DNA of 64,000 bases from the IMG/VR virus record IMGVR_UViG_3300027513_000014, positions 1 to 64,000 of that record. One strand, written 5' to 3'. Numbering within the stretch: the stretch's first letter is position 1; each line of letters opens with the position of its first letter. A model generated the notes under the pieces. It was not told the DNA's origin and did no database searches. It was given only the letters and a program-made list of their open reading frames with translations. Source of the stretch: a virus. Made by a program: the position numbers and the translations under genes. Positions 25,571 to 35,100 of this stretch are shown here, in pieces.

Positions 25571-27877
25571 ATGGTAGCGTTTAGGGTTGACACTTTCGGA
25601 GGCATGATTCCGGCGATTAGCGATGAGCTATTGCCGGTAAACCAAGCTGCGCTGTCCGAAAATACGTGGCTGTATTCTGGGAGTTTGGTAGGCTTACCAA
25701 TCCCCAAACCGCTTAGAGATATGGCGCTAGTGGACTCCACCAAAGTTTATCGTATACCAGCGTCGTATGATCGATCCACTTACCTTCACAATTCGCTATG
25801 GATAGAATTTGCCAACGTAAACACTGATGTTGTACGTGCGCCAGTGTTTAACGATGTGCATGATAGATACTATATGGCTTCAACGTCGGCGGCTCCCAGG
25901 TATAACACGCGCGCACGTTTGCAAGCTTACGAAGATGGCGAAGTAAATTCTCGTGCTTGGCTTTTAGGCGTCCCTCCACCGACTGTACCACCTAAGCTCG
26001 TAGTGACTGGCGGTTCCATTAAAGCAGATAACGTACGTGTAGCTACTACTGTAGCCGGAGTGATGGCTACGGATTTTTGGGTTGCCAAGAAAATCGATGG
26101 AGTTGAGCTTAAAGAGGGTGACAGAATTTTCATTAAAGACCAAGCAGCTGCAACAGAAAACGGTATTTATATCATTCAAGCCATGACAGGAACTCCACCC
26201 GTTGGAGTAGCTCCGGTTCGTGCAGTTGACATGAATAACGGAGATGAGTTTGTAGGTAAGTTTTTTAAGATTTTGGAAGGCACCGTAAATGGTGGTTCTT
26301 CATGGAAGATCACCAATGAAGAGCCACCTGTTCTAGGCACTGATGATATTAAATCTGAAGAGGTTCCAGAGATACCCCTGCAGGTAACAAGGTCATACGT
26401 TTATACGTGGGTGACAGAATACGAAGAAGAAAGTGCCCCCAGCGTACCTGCTATAGCCACCGGCATTCAGGACGGTTCCTGGAATCTTAGTGATTTGCAA
26501 ATTCCGAGTATATCGGATCAGGGTTTTGCTGCTGATCCGCTCGCAAACAGATGGATCACCAAGACCAGGATATACCGCACGATTACCTCGTCTGCCGGCG
26601 TGGCAACGTTTTTCTTTGTTGCCGAGCAAGATTGCACGGTAACTTTTTACAATGATACTCTTACCGATGACGAAGTATCGTTAAACTCGCAGCTGGAAAG
26701 TTTTATGTGGACCCCGCCTCCACCTGATCTTCAGGGGCTGGTGGTCATGTGGAACGGTATCATAGCCGGGTGGCGCGAAAACGAGCTATGGATGTGTGAG
26801 CCATATAGGCCCCATGCATGGCCATCCAGTTTCGTGCAGACGCTGGAATATCCGATTGTAGGTATGGGTGTAGCGGGGCAAACGCTTATTGTTTGCACTG
26901 CGGGCAATCCGGTTGCAGTCAATGGCTCCATGCCGGAAGCTATGACTACAGCCAAGATGCCAAACTTCGAGCCGTGCACTTCACGTGGTAGTATCCTAAG
27001 CCACGCTAGCGGAGTGTATTTTGTATCGCCCAATGGACTTATAATATGCGGGCAGGGCGGTGCGCTCAACGTCACCAGGGATTTGATAACTCGTGATAAG
27101 TGGCGGGAGTTTGCTGGCGAGGCAAGGCTTCGAGCAGCATGGCTGGGGTCGGCGTATTATGCATTCGGAGGTGTAACCCCCGGAGTGTTTGAGCCTACTG
27201 CATGGGCGGGCTCGCATAATGATGTAATAGTTGACCCTGATTCACCGGGTTCTGAATTGATTGGTGGCGGCTTTGATACTGGCTTTAATTTGGGCTTTGA
27301 AGTTGGAGAGGGTGGGTCGTTCATACCCATGCCGGATTGGGTGTCCAGGTTGGACACTACGGGGGCGCACAATGGAGTATTAATAGACCCGGTAAATAAC
27401 CGTATAGCGTTTAACCTCCTCACGAGTGAATCGCCTGTGCTGGGAGTGCAGAACGATCCGTGGTCGGGGGAAGTGTTTATAATTCGCGATAAGAAGGTTG
27501 GCTGGCTAGATGTGAGCAATGTCGCTCAGCCCGTCGAACCAGGGACCTGGAAATCGAAGATATACCAATTTGGAGAAGCCAGGAACCTCGGAGCTATGCG
27601 GGTTTATTTCAGGGAAACGTTTGGACTGCCCAATTTGACGACACGTGCTACACCCCCTGTAGGCGTGGATCAAATTCTTACCGACGATAAGTGGGGGATA
27701 TGCAGGATATATGCTGATGATAAATTGATTTTGGCACGTGAGCTTCGCAAGTCTGGTGAGCTATGGAAACTCCCTTCCGGGTTCACCGCAGATTATTGGC
27801 AATACGAAGTGGAAACGAGGCTAAAAATATTGAACATACAGCTCGCATCCAGTGCGAAGGAACTAGCCAGCCAATGA
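25571..27877 (+). CDS. tail tubular protein B-like / tail hub protein
   Basis: 768 residues, mainly beta-rich. N-terminus FGGMIPAISDELLPVNQA is of the kind seen in large podovirus tail-tube (nozzle) proteins, and the region LYTWVTEYEEESAPS-like and beta-propeller-like repeats (MWNGIIAGWRENELWM, VYFVSPNGLIICG) fit the family. It should form the distal tail tube through which DNA leaves. Family call is by recognition of pattern and context. Confidence 0.7.
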   Translation: MVAFRVDTFGGMIPAISDELLPVNQAALSENTWLYSGSLVGLPIPKPLRDMALVDSTKVYRIPASYDRSTYLHNSLWIEFANVNTDVVRAPVFNDVHDRYYMASTSAAPRYNTRARLQAYEDGEVNSRAWLLGVPPPTVPPKLVVTGGSIKADNVRVATTVAGVMATDFWVAKKIDGVELKEGDRIFIKDQAAATENGIYIIQAMTGTPPVGVAPVRAVDMNNGDEFVGKFFKILEGTVNGGSSWKITNEEPPVLGTDDIKSEEVPEIPLQVTRSYVYTWVTEYEEESAPSVPAIATGIQDGSWNLSDLQIPSISDQGFAADPLANRWITKTRIYRTITSSAGVATFFFVAEQDCTVTFYNDTLTDDEVSLNSQLESFMWTPPPPDLQGLVVMWNGIIAGWRENELWMCEPYRPHAWPSSFVQTLEYPIVGMGVAGQTLIVCTAGNPVAVNGSMPEAMTTAKMPNFEPCTSRGSILSHASGVYFVSPNGLIICGQGGALNVTRDLITRDKWREFAGEARLRAAWLGSAYYAFGGVTPGVFEPTAWAGSHNDVIVDPDSPGSELIGGGFDTGFNLGFEVGEGGSFIPMPDWVSRLDTTGAHNGVLIDPVNNRIAFNLLTSESPVLGVQNDPWSGEVFIIRDKKVGWLDVSNVAQPVEPGTWKSKIYQFGEARNLGAMRVYFRETFGLPNLTTRATPPVGVDQILTDDKWGICRIYADDKLILARELRKSGELWKLPSGFTADYWQYEVETRLKILNIQLASSAKELASQ

Positions 27878-28128
27878 CGCATACTCCTCTTAAGCCATCT
27901 GACCATCGGCACAGGTTCCCCGCAATACCGGAGCCACAGCCTACTGTCGAGAGCTTGGTGCAGGTATGTAATGCGCTGAAGGAGGCAGTGGAGCTGATTA
28001 CCGATCAACGGAAGCGAGGGGGAGAGGCTATGTCATCTCCAACGTGGGGTGACTTGGTGCAGATGGGGGTGGTCACTACTGAAAGTATTTCTGCATTGAA
28101 GAACGATAGGTTGCAAAATAAGCGATGA
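27874..28128 (+). CDS. hypothetical protein (84 aa)
   Basis: 84 residues from the ATG overlapping the previous stop (ATGA); the stop overlaps the next start in the same way. N-terminus Pro/His-rich, centre helical (LVQVCNALKEAVELI). Such small proteins often precede internal virion proteins. Function unknown. Confidence 0.65.
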   Translation: MTHTPLKPSDHRHRFPAIPEPQPTVESLVQVCNALKEAVELITDQRKRGGEAMSSPTWGDLVQMGVVTTESISALKNDRLQNKR

Positions 28129-28577
28129 TCGAGCTAGGCCGTATAGACCACGGATTGAGGATAGCTAAGGCCGTCGTTTGTCTTCTAGATGTGGAGCATG
28201 ATGTTGTGATATCTCGCACCGACGATTACGGGAAGCTCCTAGGAGGCGTAGTTTACTATGATTTCACGGGTAAATCGATTGCTATGCATATAGCGGGATT
28301 TAGTCCGCATTGGATGTGCAGAGACTTGATTTGGCTGGTTTTTCATTACGCTTTTGTGCAGTTAGGGTGTGCGTCTGTGTTTTCGGAGATACGTAGTCGA
28401 AACATTACAACTATTGCGTTGGCAAAGAAAATGGGGTTCTATGTAGAGGTTGTTCTTCCAGAAGTCTTCCCGGAAGATGATTTAGTGGTTTGCAGGATGC
28501 GTAAGGAAGACTGTCGCTGGCTAAACATTAAACCCCGGAGTGTTACTTTTTCCGGTAACATGAAGAAGGCTGCATAA
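28125..28577 (+). CDS. GNAT-fold acetyltransferase-like protein
   Basis: 150 residues. The order of elements fits GNAT proteins: a strand with GGVVYYDF, a hydrophobic helix, then SEIRSRNITTIALAKKMGF, which resembles the acetyl-CoA-side helix and GF turn. GNAT-like proteins also occur among internal virion proteins of T7-like phages, so a structural role is possible. Palindrome copy 17 codes for VTFSGN at the C-terminus. Confidence 0.7.
   Translation: MIELGRIDHGLRIAKAVVCLLDVEHDVVISRTDDYGKLLGGVVYYDFTGKSIAMHIAGFSPHWMCRDLIWLVFHYAFVQLGCASVFSEIRSRNITTIALAKKMGFYVEVVLPEVFPEDDLVVCRMRKEDCRWLNIKPRSVTFSGNMKKAA
28542..28559. repeat. dispersed palindrome, copy 17 (in CDS)
   Basis: GTTACTTTTTCCGGTAAC, in frame as Val-Thr-Phe-Ser-Gly-Asn near the end of the GNAT-like gene. 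Confidence 0.92.
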
Positions 28578-28578
28578 A

Positions 28579-29610
28579 ATGGGCGGAAAGAACGACGCGC
28601 CGCCGCCTCCAGATTACTCTGGGTTAATCGCGGCGAACGAGAAAACCTCGGCTCTAGCTATGAAGCTGGCCCGCGATCAATTCGATTGGGCCAAGCAGAC
28701 TTATAATGAAAACAAAGACCTGATGAGGCAAACCGGTCAGAGTTTTCTAGATACCATGGAGAACTCCCGGAAGGCTTTTGAAGAAGATCGTGCACGCTAT
28801 AAGTCGCAGTATCAGCCTATGGAAGATGAACTTATTAGGGATGCACGAACCTACGATACTCAGGAACGCCGCGATCAGGAAGTAGGTGCTGCGCAGGCAA
28901 ACGTGGCACAGGCGTTCGATGCCGCACGCACTAATGCACAGACTCAACTCGAATCATTTGGTGTTAACCCAAGCTCTACGAGATTTGCCGGATTGGACCT
29001 TGGGTTGCGTGCACAGCAGGCAGCAACACAAGCTGCTGCTGGAACTATGGCTGCTAAGAACGTAGAAGACAAAGGCCGCGCCCTTCAGGCAGCGGCTGTT
29101 GATATAGGACGTGGCTATCCAAATTCATACTTGGCCGCTGCCCAGGTAGGCAATCAGGCGGCTGGGGGTGCGCAGCAGGGTGCCAATCAGACGTTCCAGA
29201 CTGGAGCCAACGCCATGGGCACCGGCCCGCAGTGGTTGGGCGGGGCCAATCAGGCATTGGGTAACTGGGGTGATATTCTCAATAACCAGTACAATAACCA
29301 GCTTGGGCAGTTTAACGCCAACCAAAACGCCTCCAGCGGGTGGGGTAATTTACTGGGAATAGCTGGCGGCATTGCGATGAAGCGGTTTGGCTTCGAAGAG
29401 GGCGGTGCTGTGCCACCTGAAGCGAGTCCGTCAAGGGGTGGGCAAACAGATGATGTGCCGGTGGCTGTATCGGTGGGTGAGTTTGTTGTTCCACGTGAAA
29501 CAGTTTCGTGGCTGGGCGAGAAGCACTTCCATAAGCTTATCGAGAAAACTGCCCAGGAACGTGCAGAGACACAGGGACAGGCGGTTCCGACAAGTCCTGT
29601 GGCGAGGTAA
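28579..29610 (+). CDS. internal virion / ejection protein (343 aa)
   Basis: 343 residues, with long Ala/Gln-rich helices, a Gly/Asn/Gln-rich stretch (about 200-250), a possible short membrane-active helix (LLGIAGGIAMKRFGF) and a polar tail. This composition and its place before two much larger proteins resemble the smallest of the three ejected core proteins of podoviruses (T7 gp14 position). Confidence 0.65.
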   Translation: MGGKNDAPPPPDYSGLIAANEKTSALAMKLARDQFDWAKQTYNENKDLMRQTGQSFLDTMENSRKAFEEDRARYKSQYQPMEDELIRDARTYDTQERRDQEVGAAQANVAQAFDAARTNAQTQLESFGVNPSSTRFAGLDLGLRAQQAATQAAAGTMAAKNVEDKGRALQAAAVDIGRGYPNSYLAAAQVGNQAAGGAQQGANQTFQTGANAMGTGPQWLGGANQALGNWGDILNNQYNNQLGQFNANQNASSGWGNLLGIAGGIAMKRFGFEEGGAVPPEASPSRGGQTDDVPVAVSVGEFVVPRETVSWLGEKHFHKLIEKTAQERAETQGQAVPTSPVAR

Positions 29611-29615
29611 TTAAG

Positions 29616-32093
29616 ATGGCGTTCAATCAGGAACTCGATGACTTCGCCTCTGGCTTTTCCAAAGGCTACGACATGGTGCAGTCAAAAGAGGAGAAGGAAA
29701 ACGAAAGGCTTCGTAACGAGTATCTTGCTGGTTCTGTTGAAGCGCAGCAGGCTGAAGCAGGACGGCGTCCGACACGATGGGCGCAAGAGGATGCAGCGTT
29801 TAAACTTCAGCAGCAAACAGGACAGGTCGGCCTTGAATCAGCACAGGAACGCTTAATTACAGAGAAGCGGGCTAACGAACCCTCGCGCGTAGCAGTGGAC
29901 GACGCCATACAGAAAGCTAAATTAGAAGCTGCGCAACTGGAGCAGAAGGTCAACCAACTAACTTATGAGCTGGCAAGCGATCCAGACAATATCGCGTTGC
30001 AAAAGAGAACAAAAGAGGCTGTGGCCGACGCCGCAGACTTGGATGTGCAAATTAAGCAGCTGACGCTTCGGCAGGAAGAGCTAAAGACTAAGGACGCAGA
30101 GAGCTTTGACAAGATGTTTGCTCCATTGAGGAAAGCTATAGAGCAGCAGGCTAACCCCGGCACGCAGCCGCTGAACGAAGCAGTTCCGGCAGGCCCTGTG
30201 ACGTTTGAGCCTCCTGCTGCTCCCGAGGTTGATATCCCTCTTGATGATCGCGAAGGCGACACCAGCGCTGATAAAGCGCCGGGTCCCAGTGCTGTACCCG
30301 CTGGAACTGATCAACCGTTAGCCAGTGCTGTACCTGCTGGAACTGATCAACCGTTAGCCTACACGGCAGAGGCTCCTCCCAGAGAAAGATTCGGGCAATT
30401 TCCCGTGGAAATGGAGGGGTCCGATATGACGGATGCCCAGAAGGCCATCGAAAACCTTCTAAATGGGAACCTCACTAGCAGTAAGGACAAGAAAAACGCT
30501 GTCATAGATGCCAGCAAGGAAGCAACAAAAGTAGGGCTGGAATATATGGCGGAACAGAACGGTTTGAATCAGGATCACGCCGTGGATACGCCGGAGGTAG
30601 AGCAACAACAAGAGAGTTTTCTCACTGGCGCGAAAGGCGCGGACCCTGAAGCCGGTCAGATGGTCATGGATATGGTCAATCAGGCAGCCGGTGGGGGTCT
30701 GACGCTGGATGAACAGGCGACATATGCTTTAGGGCTGGGATATCTGTGGCACCTTGCCAAGGGTGACCCGGAAGCAGCAGCGAAATATGCTGGCAGCATG
30801 GTGGGGTTTAACCAGAGGATGGCATCGCAATACGCGGTTTTCGGACAAGCTGCCGACGCCAATGGTGATGTGTCTGCTGCAGATGAAGCGATCATGCGTG
30901 CTTACGCGCATGTGACGAATGGTGAAAAGCTGCATGTGACTCCTACTGAAGATGGACGCTTCATGGCTACCATTACGGACATGAAGACTGGAAAAGTCCG
31001 ACACGAACAGATCATGTCGCCTGAGGAGAGAGGTGCCATGGTTATGGGTGTTGGTGCGGATTCATATGTGAAATTGATATCACAGGCTGCGGGTATACCG
31101 GATAAGACTATCTCGGATGAAGCTGCAATTCTTCTTGGTTTGACAAAGGGTATTAAAGACCCTGAGATGGCTATTAAGTTATTCGGCAACCTTACAACTC
31201 AAGAATTTAATTCTCTTACAATGTCCGAGAAGGCTGCGAATCAGGGGGCCGCTGCTGCAGGCGAGGCTGCTGCTAAAAGACAGGAAGCGCGGCAGGTGAA
31301 GCCAACTGATATGGACGATATTGATACAGGTATAACTACCGCGATGGCTGAGCTTACGGACAAAAACCCTGATGCTTTCGGCAAAGCAGGAGAAACTTTC
31401 GCTAATCAGGAAGAGCTTATGGCAGCTGGTGATGTGGCGGACTATAGTGATCAGGTAAGGTTTGTAGCTACTGATCTCATGACCAACCCGGAAAATTATG
31501 GGAAACTTGGTGCAAAAGAGGCCGTGCGGATAGCAAGAACGCTGGCTGAGAAGCGCCCGGATAACATAGAAGTAGACCGGGCCGGGCAAGGCGATCCGAT
31601 TATTAGAATATATGTAAAGGGGCATCCTGCGGGATTGGCCATGGACCGGCAGCATTACAACGACATTGGCTTGGTTAGAAACTACAAGGATGCAATTCAA
31701 AACAAAGATACGAAGCAGCCAGCTCCCGCTCCCGTTCCCGCTCCTCCTGAAGTTGTTGGTTCGCCTGGGTCTGCCGCCTTGGAGGCAGCAGGCGGTGCTG
31801 TAGATGCGGGACCGGGAGTATCAGCAGCGCCAGCTAGGCACCCGCGCGTGGGCGGCACTGTTACGCCATTGCTACCGGGAGGGCCATCTAGGTTGGAGGG
31901 TCCGTCACGCGCTAATATGCCTAGACCGCCACCGGAATCAGCAAGACCGCGTAGCCGTTCTGATTTCCCGCCTCGCTTACAGCAGGAGATACAGCAGCTT
32001 TTCCCGGCTAATCCTATCCCGCCTCCTCTTTCTCGGGCGGTTCCCCTTGGAGGGGGAGGCGGTAGTGGGCGAAAGCTTCCCACGTTTAGGTAA
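29616..32093 (+). CDS. internal virion protein (825 aa)
   Basis: 825 residues; Gln/Glu/Lys-rich N-terminal helices, a tandem duplication of SAVPAGTDQPLA units near 225-245, a mixed core, and a Pro-rich C-terminus. Lies between the small and the very large internal protein genes, in the position of T7 gp15. An ejection protein by context; no enzyme motif seen. Confidence 0.65.
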   Translation: MAFNQELDDFASGFSKGYDMVQSKEEKENERLRNEYLAGSVEAQQAEAGRRPTRWAQEDAAFKLQQQTGQVGLESAQERLITEKRANEPSRVAVDDAIQKAKLEAAQLEQKVNQLTYELASDPDNIALQKRTKEAVADAADLDVQIKQLTLRQEELKTKDAESFDKMFAPLRKAIEQQANPGTQPLNEAVPAGPVTFEPPAAPEVDIPLDDREGDTSADKAPGPSAVPAGTDQPLASAVPAGTDQPLAYTAEAPPRERFGQFPVEMEGSDMTDAQKAIENLLNGNLTSSKDKKNAVIDASKEATKVGLEYMAEQNGLNQDHAVDTPEVEQQQESFLTGAKGADPEAGQMVMDMVNQAAGGGLTLDEQATYALGLGYLWHLAKGDPEAAAKYAGSMVGFNQRMASQYAVFGQAADANGDVSAADEAIMRAYAHVTNGEKLHVTPTEDGRFMATITDMKTGKVRHEQIMSPEERGAMVMGVGADSYVKLISQAAGIPDKTISDEAAILLGLTKGIKDPEMAIKLFGNLTTQEFNSLTMSEKAANQGAAAAGEAAAKRQEARQVKPTDMDDIDTGITTAMAELTDKNPDAFGKAGETFANQEELMAAGDVADYSDQVRFVATDLMTNPENYGKLGAKEAVRIARTLAEKRPDNIEVDRAGQGDPIIRIYVKGHPAGLAMDRQHYNDIGLVRNYKDAIQNKDTKQPAPAPVPAPPEVVGSPGSAALEAAGGAVDAGPGVSAAPARHPRVGGTVTPLLPGGPSRLEGPSRANMPRPPPESARPRSRSDFPPRLQQEIQQLFPANPIPPPLSRAVPLGGGGGSGRKLPTFR

Positions 32094-32111
32094 GTTACCG
32101 TTTCCGGTAAC
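32094..32111. repeat. dispersed palindrome, copy 18
   Basis: GTTACCGTTTCCGGTAAC, directly after the previous stop and before the 2471-residue protein gene. Confidence 0.92.
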
Positions 32112-32128
32112 TCATGGGGTAGATTTTA

Positions 32129-35100
32129 ATGGCATATGATACCGTTTTTCGCTCTGACCCAGTGCGCTCCACGCGCGATATTTATGGTGATCCTACTTGG
32201 GGCGATTACGGCTCGTTGTTTGCCAACGTCGGCGGTGCAGAGCTTGCCGTTGCGCCCTTCTCGCTGGCTCGCTGGCTGGCTGAAGCTGGGCTTGGAGAAG
32301 ATTCCGAGTTTGGTAAGTCGGTTGCCGAGAACGCCGGTTACTTCGAGAAGAAAATAAGAGATTATGGCGCGGCGTCTTTTGAAGACTTAAGTCCTGCCGC
32401 CAAGGAAGCCGTAACGGCGGAAATATTCTCCGACGAGTTCATGGCTAACCCTGCCAGCAGCACTTTTCTGAAATTAACCCGTATAGCTCCTTCAACCATC
32501 GCTTCCATCGGGGCGACGATAGGGACAGGCGGCTTAGCTTCAGCAGCCATAATCGGGGCAACAGGTGGTGCGATCAGCGCCGGACAGTATCTCAATGATG
32601 TTCATGCCGGTTTTGACGATAAGTCAGACGCTGAATTACAGGAGACAAGCCCGCTATACAAGCAGCTTCGCAGCGAGGGAGCTAATGAGAACGTTGCGCG
32701 GGTGGAACTCGATAATGCCACGATAGGTGCCAAGCCGTTTCTCCTTATGGGGATCGGTGCGCTCACTTCCAATTTAGGTCCAGCCGGGCAGGTTTCTCGT
32801 AATGTCCTGGGTAAAGGAGTGCAGCGTGCTGTAGCGGAAACGGGCGAAGATGTTGCGCAGCGGGGTATTATCAAGCGCGTAGGCAAGGAATTTGCACAGG
32901 GTGCTGGTGCGGAGGCAGGCCAGACATTTGCCGAAGCTGTCTCCACCGAGCAGACTTTCGCAGAAGCTGGTATGAAGCCGATAGACTGGCGGTCGGTTGG
33001 CATGCAGACTGCCGAAGGCTCGTTCCTCGGCGGCATCATGGGTGGCGTTGCCGGTATCCCATCCGGCAGGCGCGCACAAGCTAGAACACCTCCAAGCGCT
33101 GATACCACGACTGCGGACCCGCGTGCTCACCCGGATAACCCTTCCGGCGCGTCGATTGAGGGTTTTCGTCGCCCTGACGCTACTAATTTTCCGCTTCCTA
33201 GTGATGTAGCGGGAATAGACCCATTTACGGGTGGTCCATCTTCCATGCCGCCCAGAGGCGGGGACACGCAGAATACTCCACCCATAGTTCCGTCTGGCAC
33301 CCCTACAAGGCCCGCTGGAGCGGTTCCAGGTGCCGAGGCTGTCTCCACCCAGCCAACCCTGCCTGGCGTGTCTATGGGGCTCCCAGGGGCCTCCACGCCT
33401 GCTATTAACGACAATGCCCGTATCGTAATGGACGATACGCAGGCTGCTGCCCTGGGAGCCATGAATACCCAGCCGTTACCGGAAACGGTAACTCCTGGGG
33501 CTATGCCAGCCCCGAGCCCTACGACTCCACGCGGTTCCACCGCGCCCCCAGCCGAAGGCTCTGGGGCTGGCACCCCCACACCGGGAGCCGTGCCGACAGG
33601 TCCTATCACGTGGGGCGGCGGAGCGGTTGAAGCGGGTGAACCTGTCCTGGACAGTGGGACTGCGGTGTTCCCCCGCGAGCCGCGTACTATCGATGAGCGC
33701 CGAGCATTGGACACAGTGCCGGATCAGGCAATGCTTGATCTCGTGGCGATAAGGCAGCAGCAAGAACAAGCCCGGACCATACCCGCTAAAGCAGAAGTCG
33801 CGCCGGGAACGCTAAGAGGCAAGGACGCCGAGCGGAACCAGAAGCTCCTTGATGATGGTGTTAAGGCGCAGGCGCTTCTTGGTGAGCGCCCGGGTGAGCC
33901 GGATTTCCCAACCGATGCCAAGGGGTTCATAAAGCTTCGCGCTGCCCTTCAGCGTATTGTTAAGCGCGCTCAAAAACAGGGTGTCGAGCTTCGTGAAAAA
34001 GTTGGATATGATACGACACCTGATTCGCTTGTTTGGTTAAGCGAAGCGCAGGCACTCGTTAAAAAATTATCCAATAAAAAACTTAGTGCTGCTGATAAAC
34101 TTGATGCTGCAACTGGGTTTCTGGTGGCTGAGCAGCAGCTCCTTTCCAAAGGCGATGCTTCGCTTTTCCGGGGTAAGCGTGCGGCTGAAGGCGAGGAAGT
34201 AGGCAGGGGTATACTTACCGCAGATGAGACTATAGCAGATACCGGTGAAGCTGCTGTATCAGAAGAACAGGCTGCGGCAAGGGAAGCGGGGGAAGCTGAG
34301 CCCGAGGTACAAACAGTTACACCGCGAACCAAGGTAACACGTCCCAAGCTAGGCATTGAGGACTATGCCGGGACTCATAAAAACAAAGCTACTGGCCAAA
34401 CCGGTCCCCGCCAGAAAGCAACCACTCCCGGTAAGAGCACGCTTACTAGCGCCGAGAGAGCCGAGCTTATTGCCGAGGAGACTGAAAAACGTAAGCCGCT
34501 TACCGCCAAAGCTGCAGCGGCAGTGGAGAAAGGCCGTAAAAGAGCTGAAGCCAAGGAGAAAAAAGCAGCTGTAAAGCTAGCCCAGGAGCGGGTCGAGGCC
34601 GAAGCGAAGCTAAAGCAGGCAAAGAAAGAAGGCGTAGCCTTAAATCTGGCACAGGCTGAAGCTGATCTCGCGGCTATAATCAAAGCCGAGAAACAACAAA
34701 AGAAAAAGCGCCCCACCAAGCTCGAAAAGGCTATGGCGGTAGCTGCAGCCAAGAAAGAAGCTGCAGCTAGGGAGCAGGCAGAGGCCGAGGAGAAGGCTGA
34801 AGTCGAAGCCAGAGCCAAGAAGCAGATGACGCCAAAGACCAAGAAGGCTATGGCGGCGCTAGAGACAGCAAAGAGAATAGCAGCAAAGAAAAAAGCAGCG
34901 AAGGAGGCGAAATCAAAGGCGGCGGCTGAGACTAGAAAACCGCTGAGGGGAGAGCCGTTACCTAGAAAAGCAAAGCCGTTACCGGAAAAAGTAACTGCCG
35001 TCAAAGATCGTGTCGAAGCCAGAAGAATTATGAGGCTGAAGGAAGGCAAGGTCAAGCTTGACGAGGAGATAGCCAAGGTGGAGGAGGACCCCTCCCCGGC

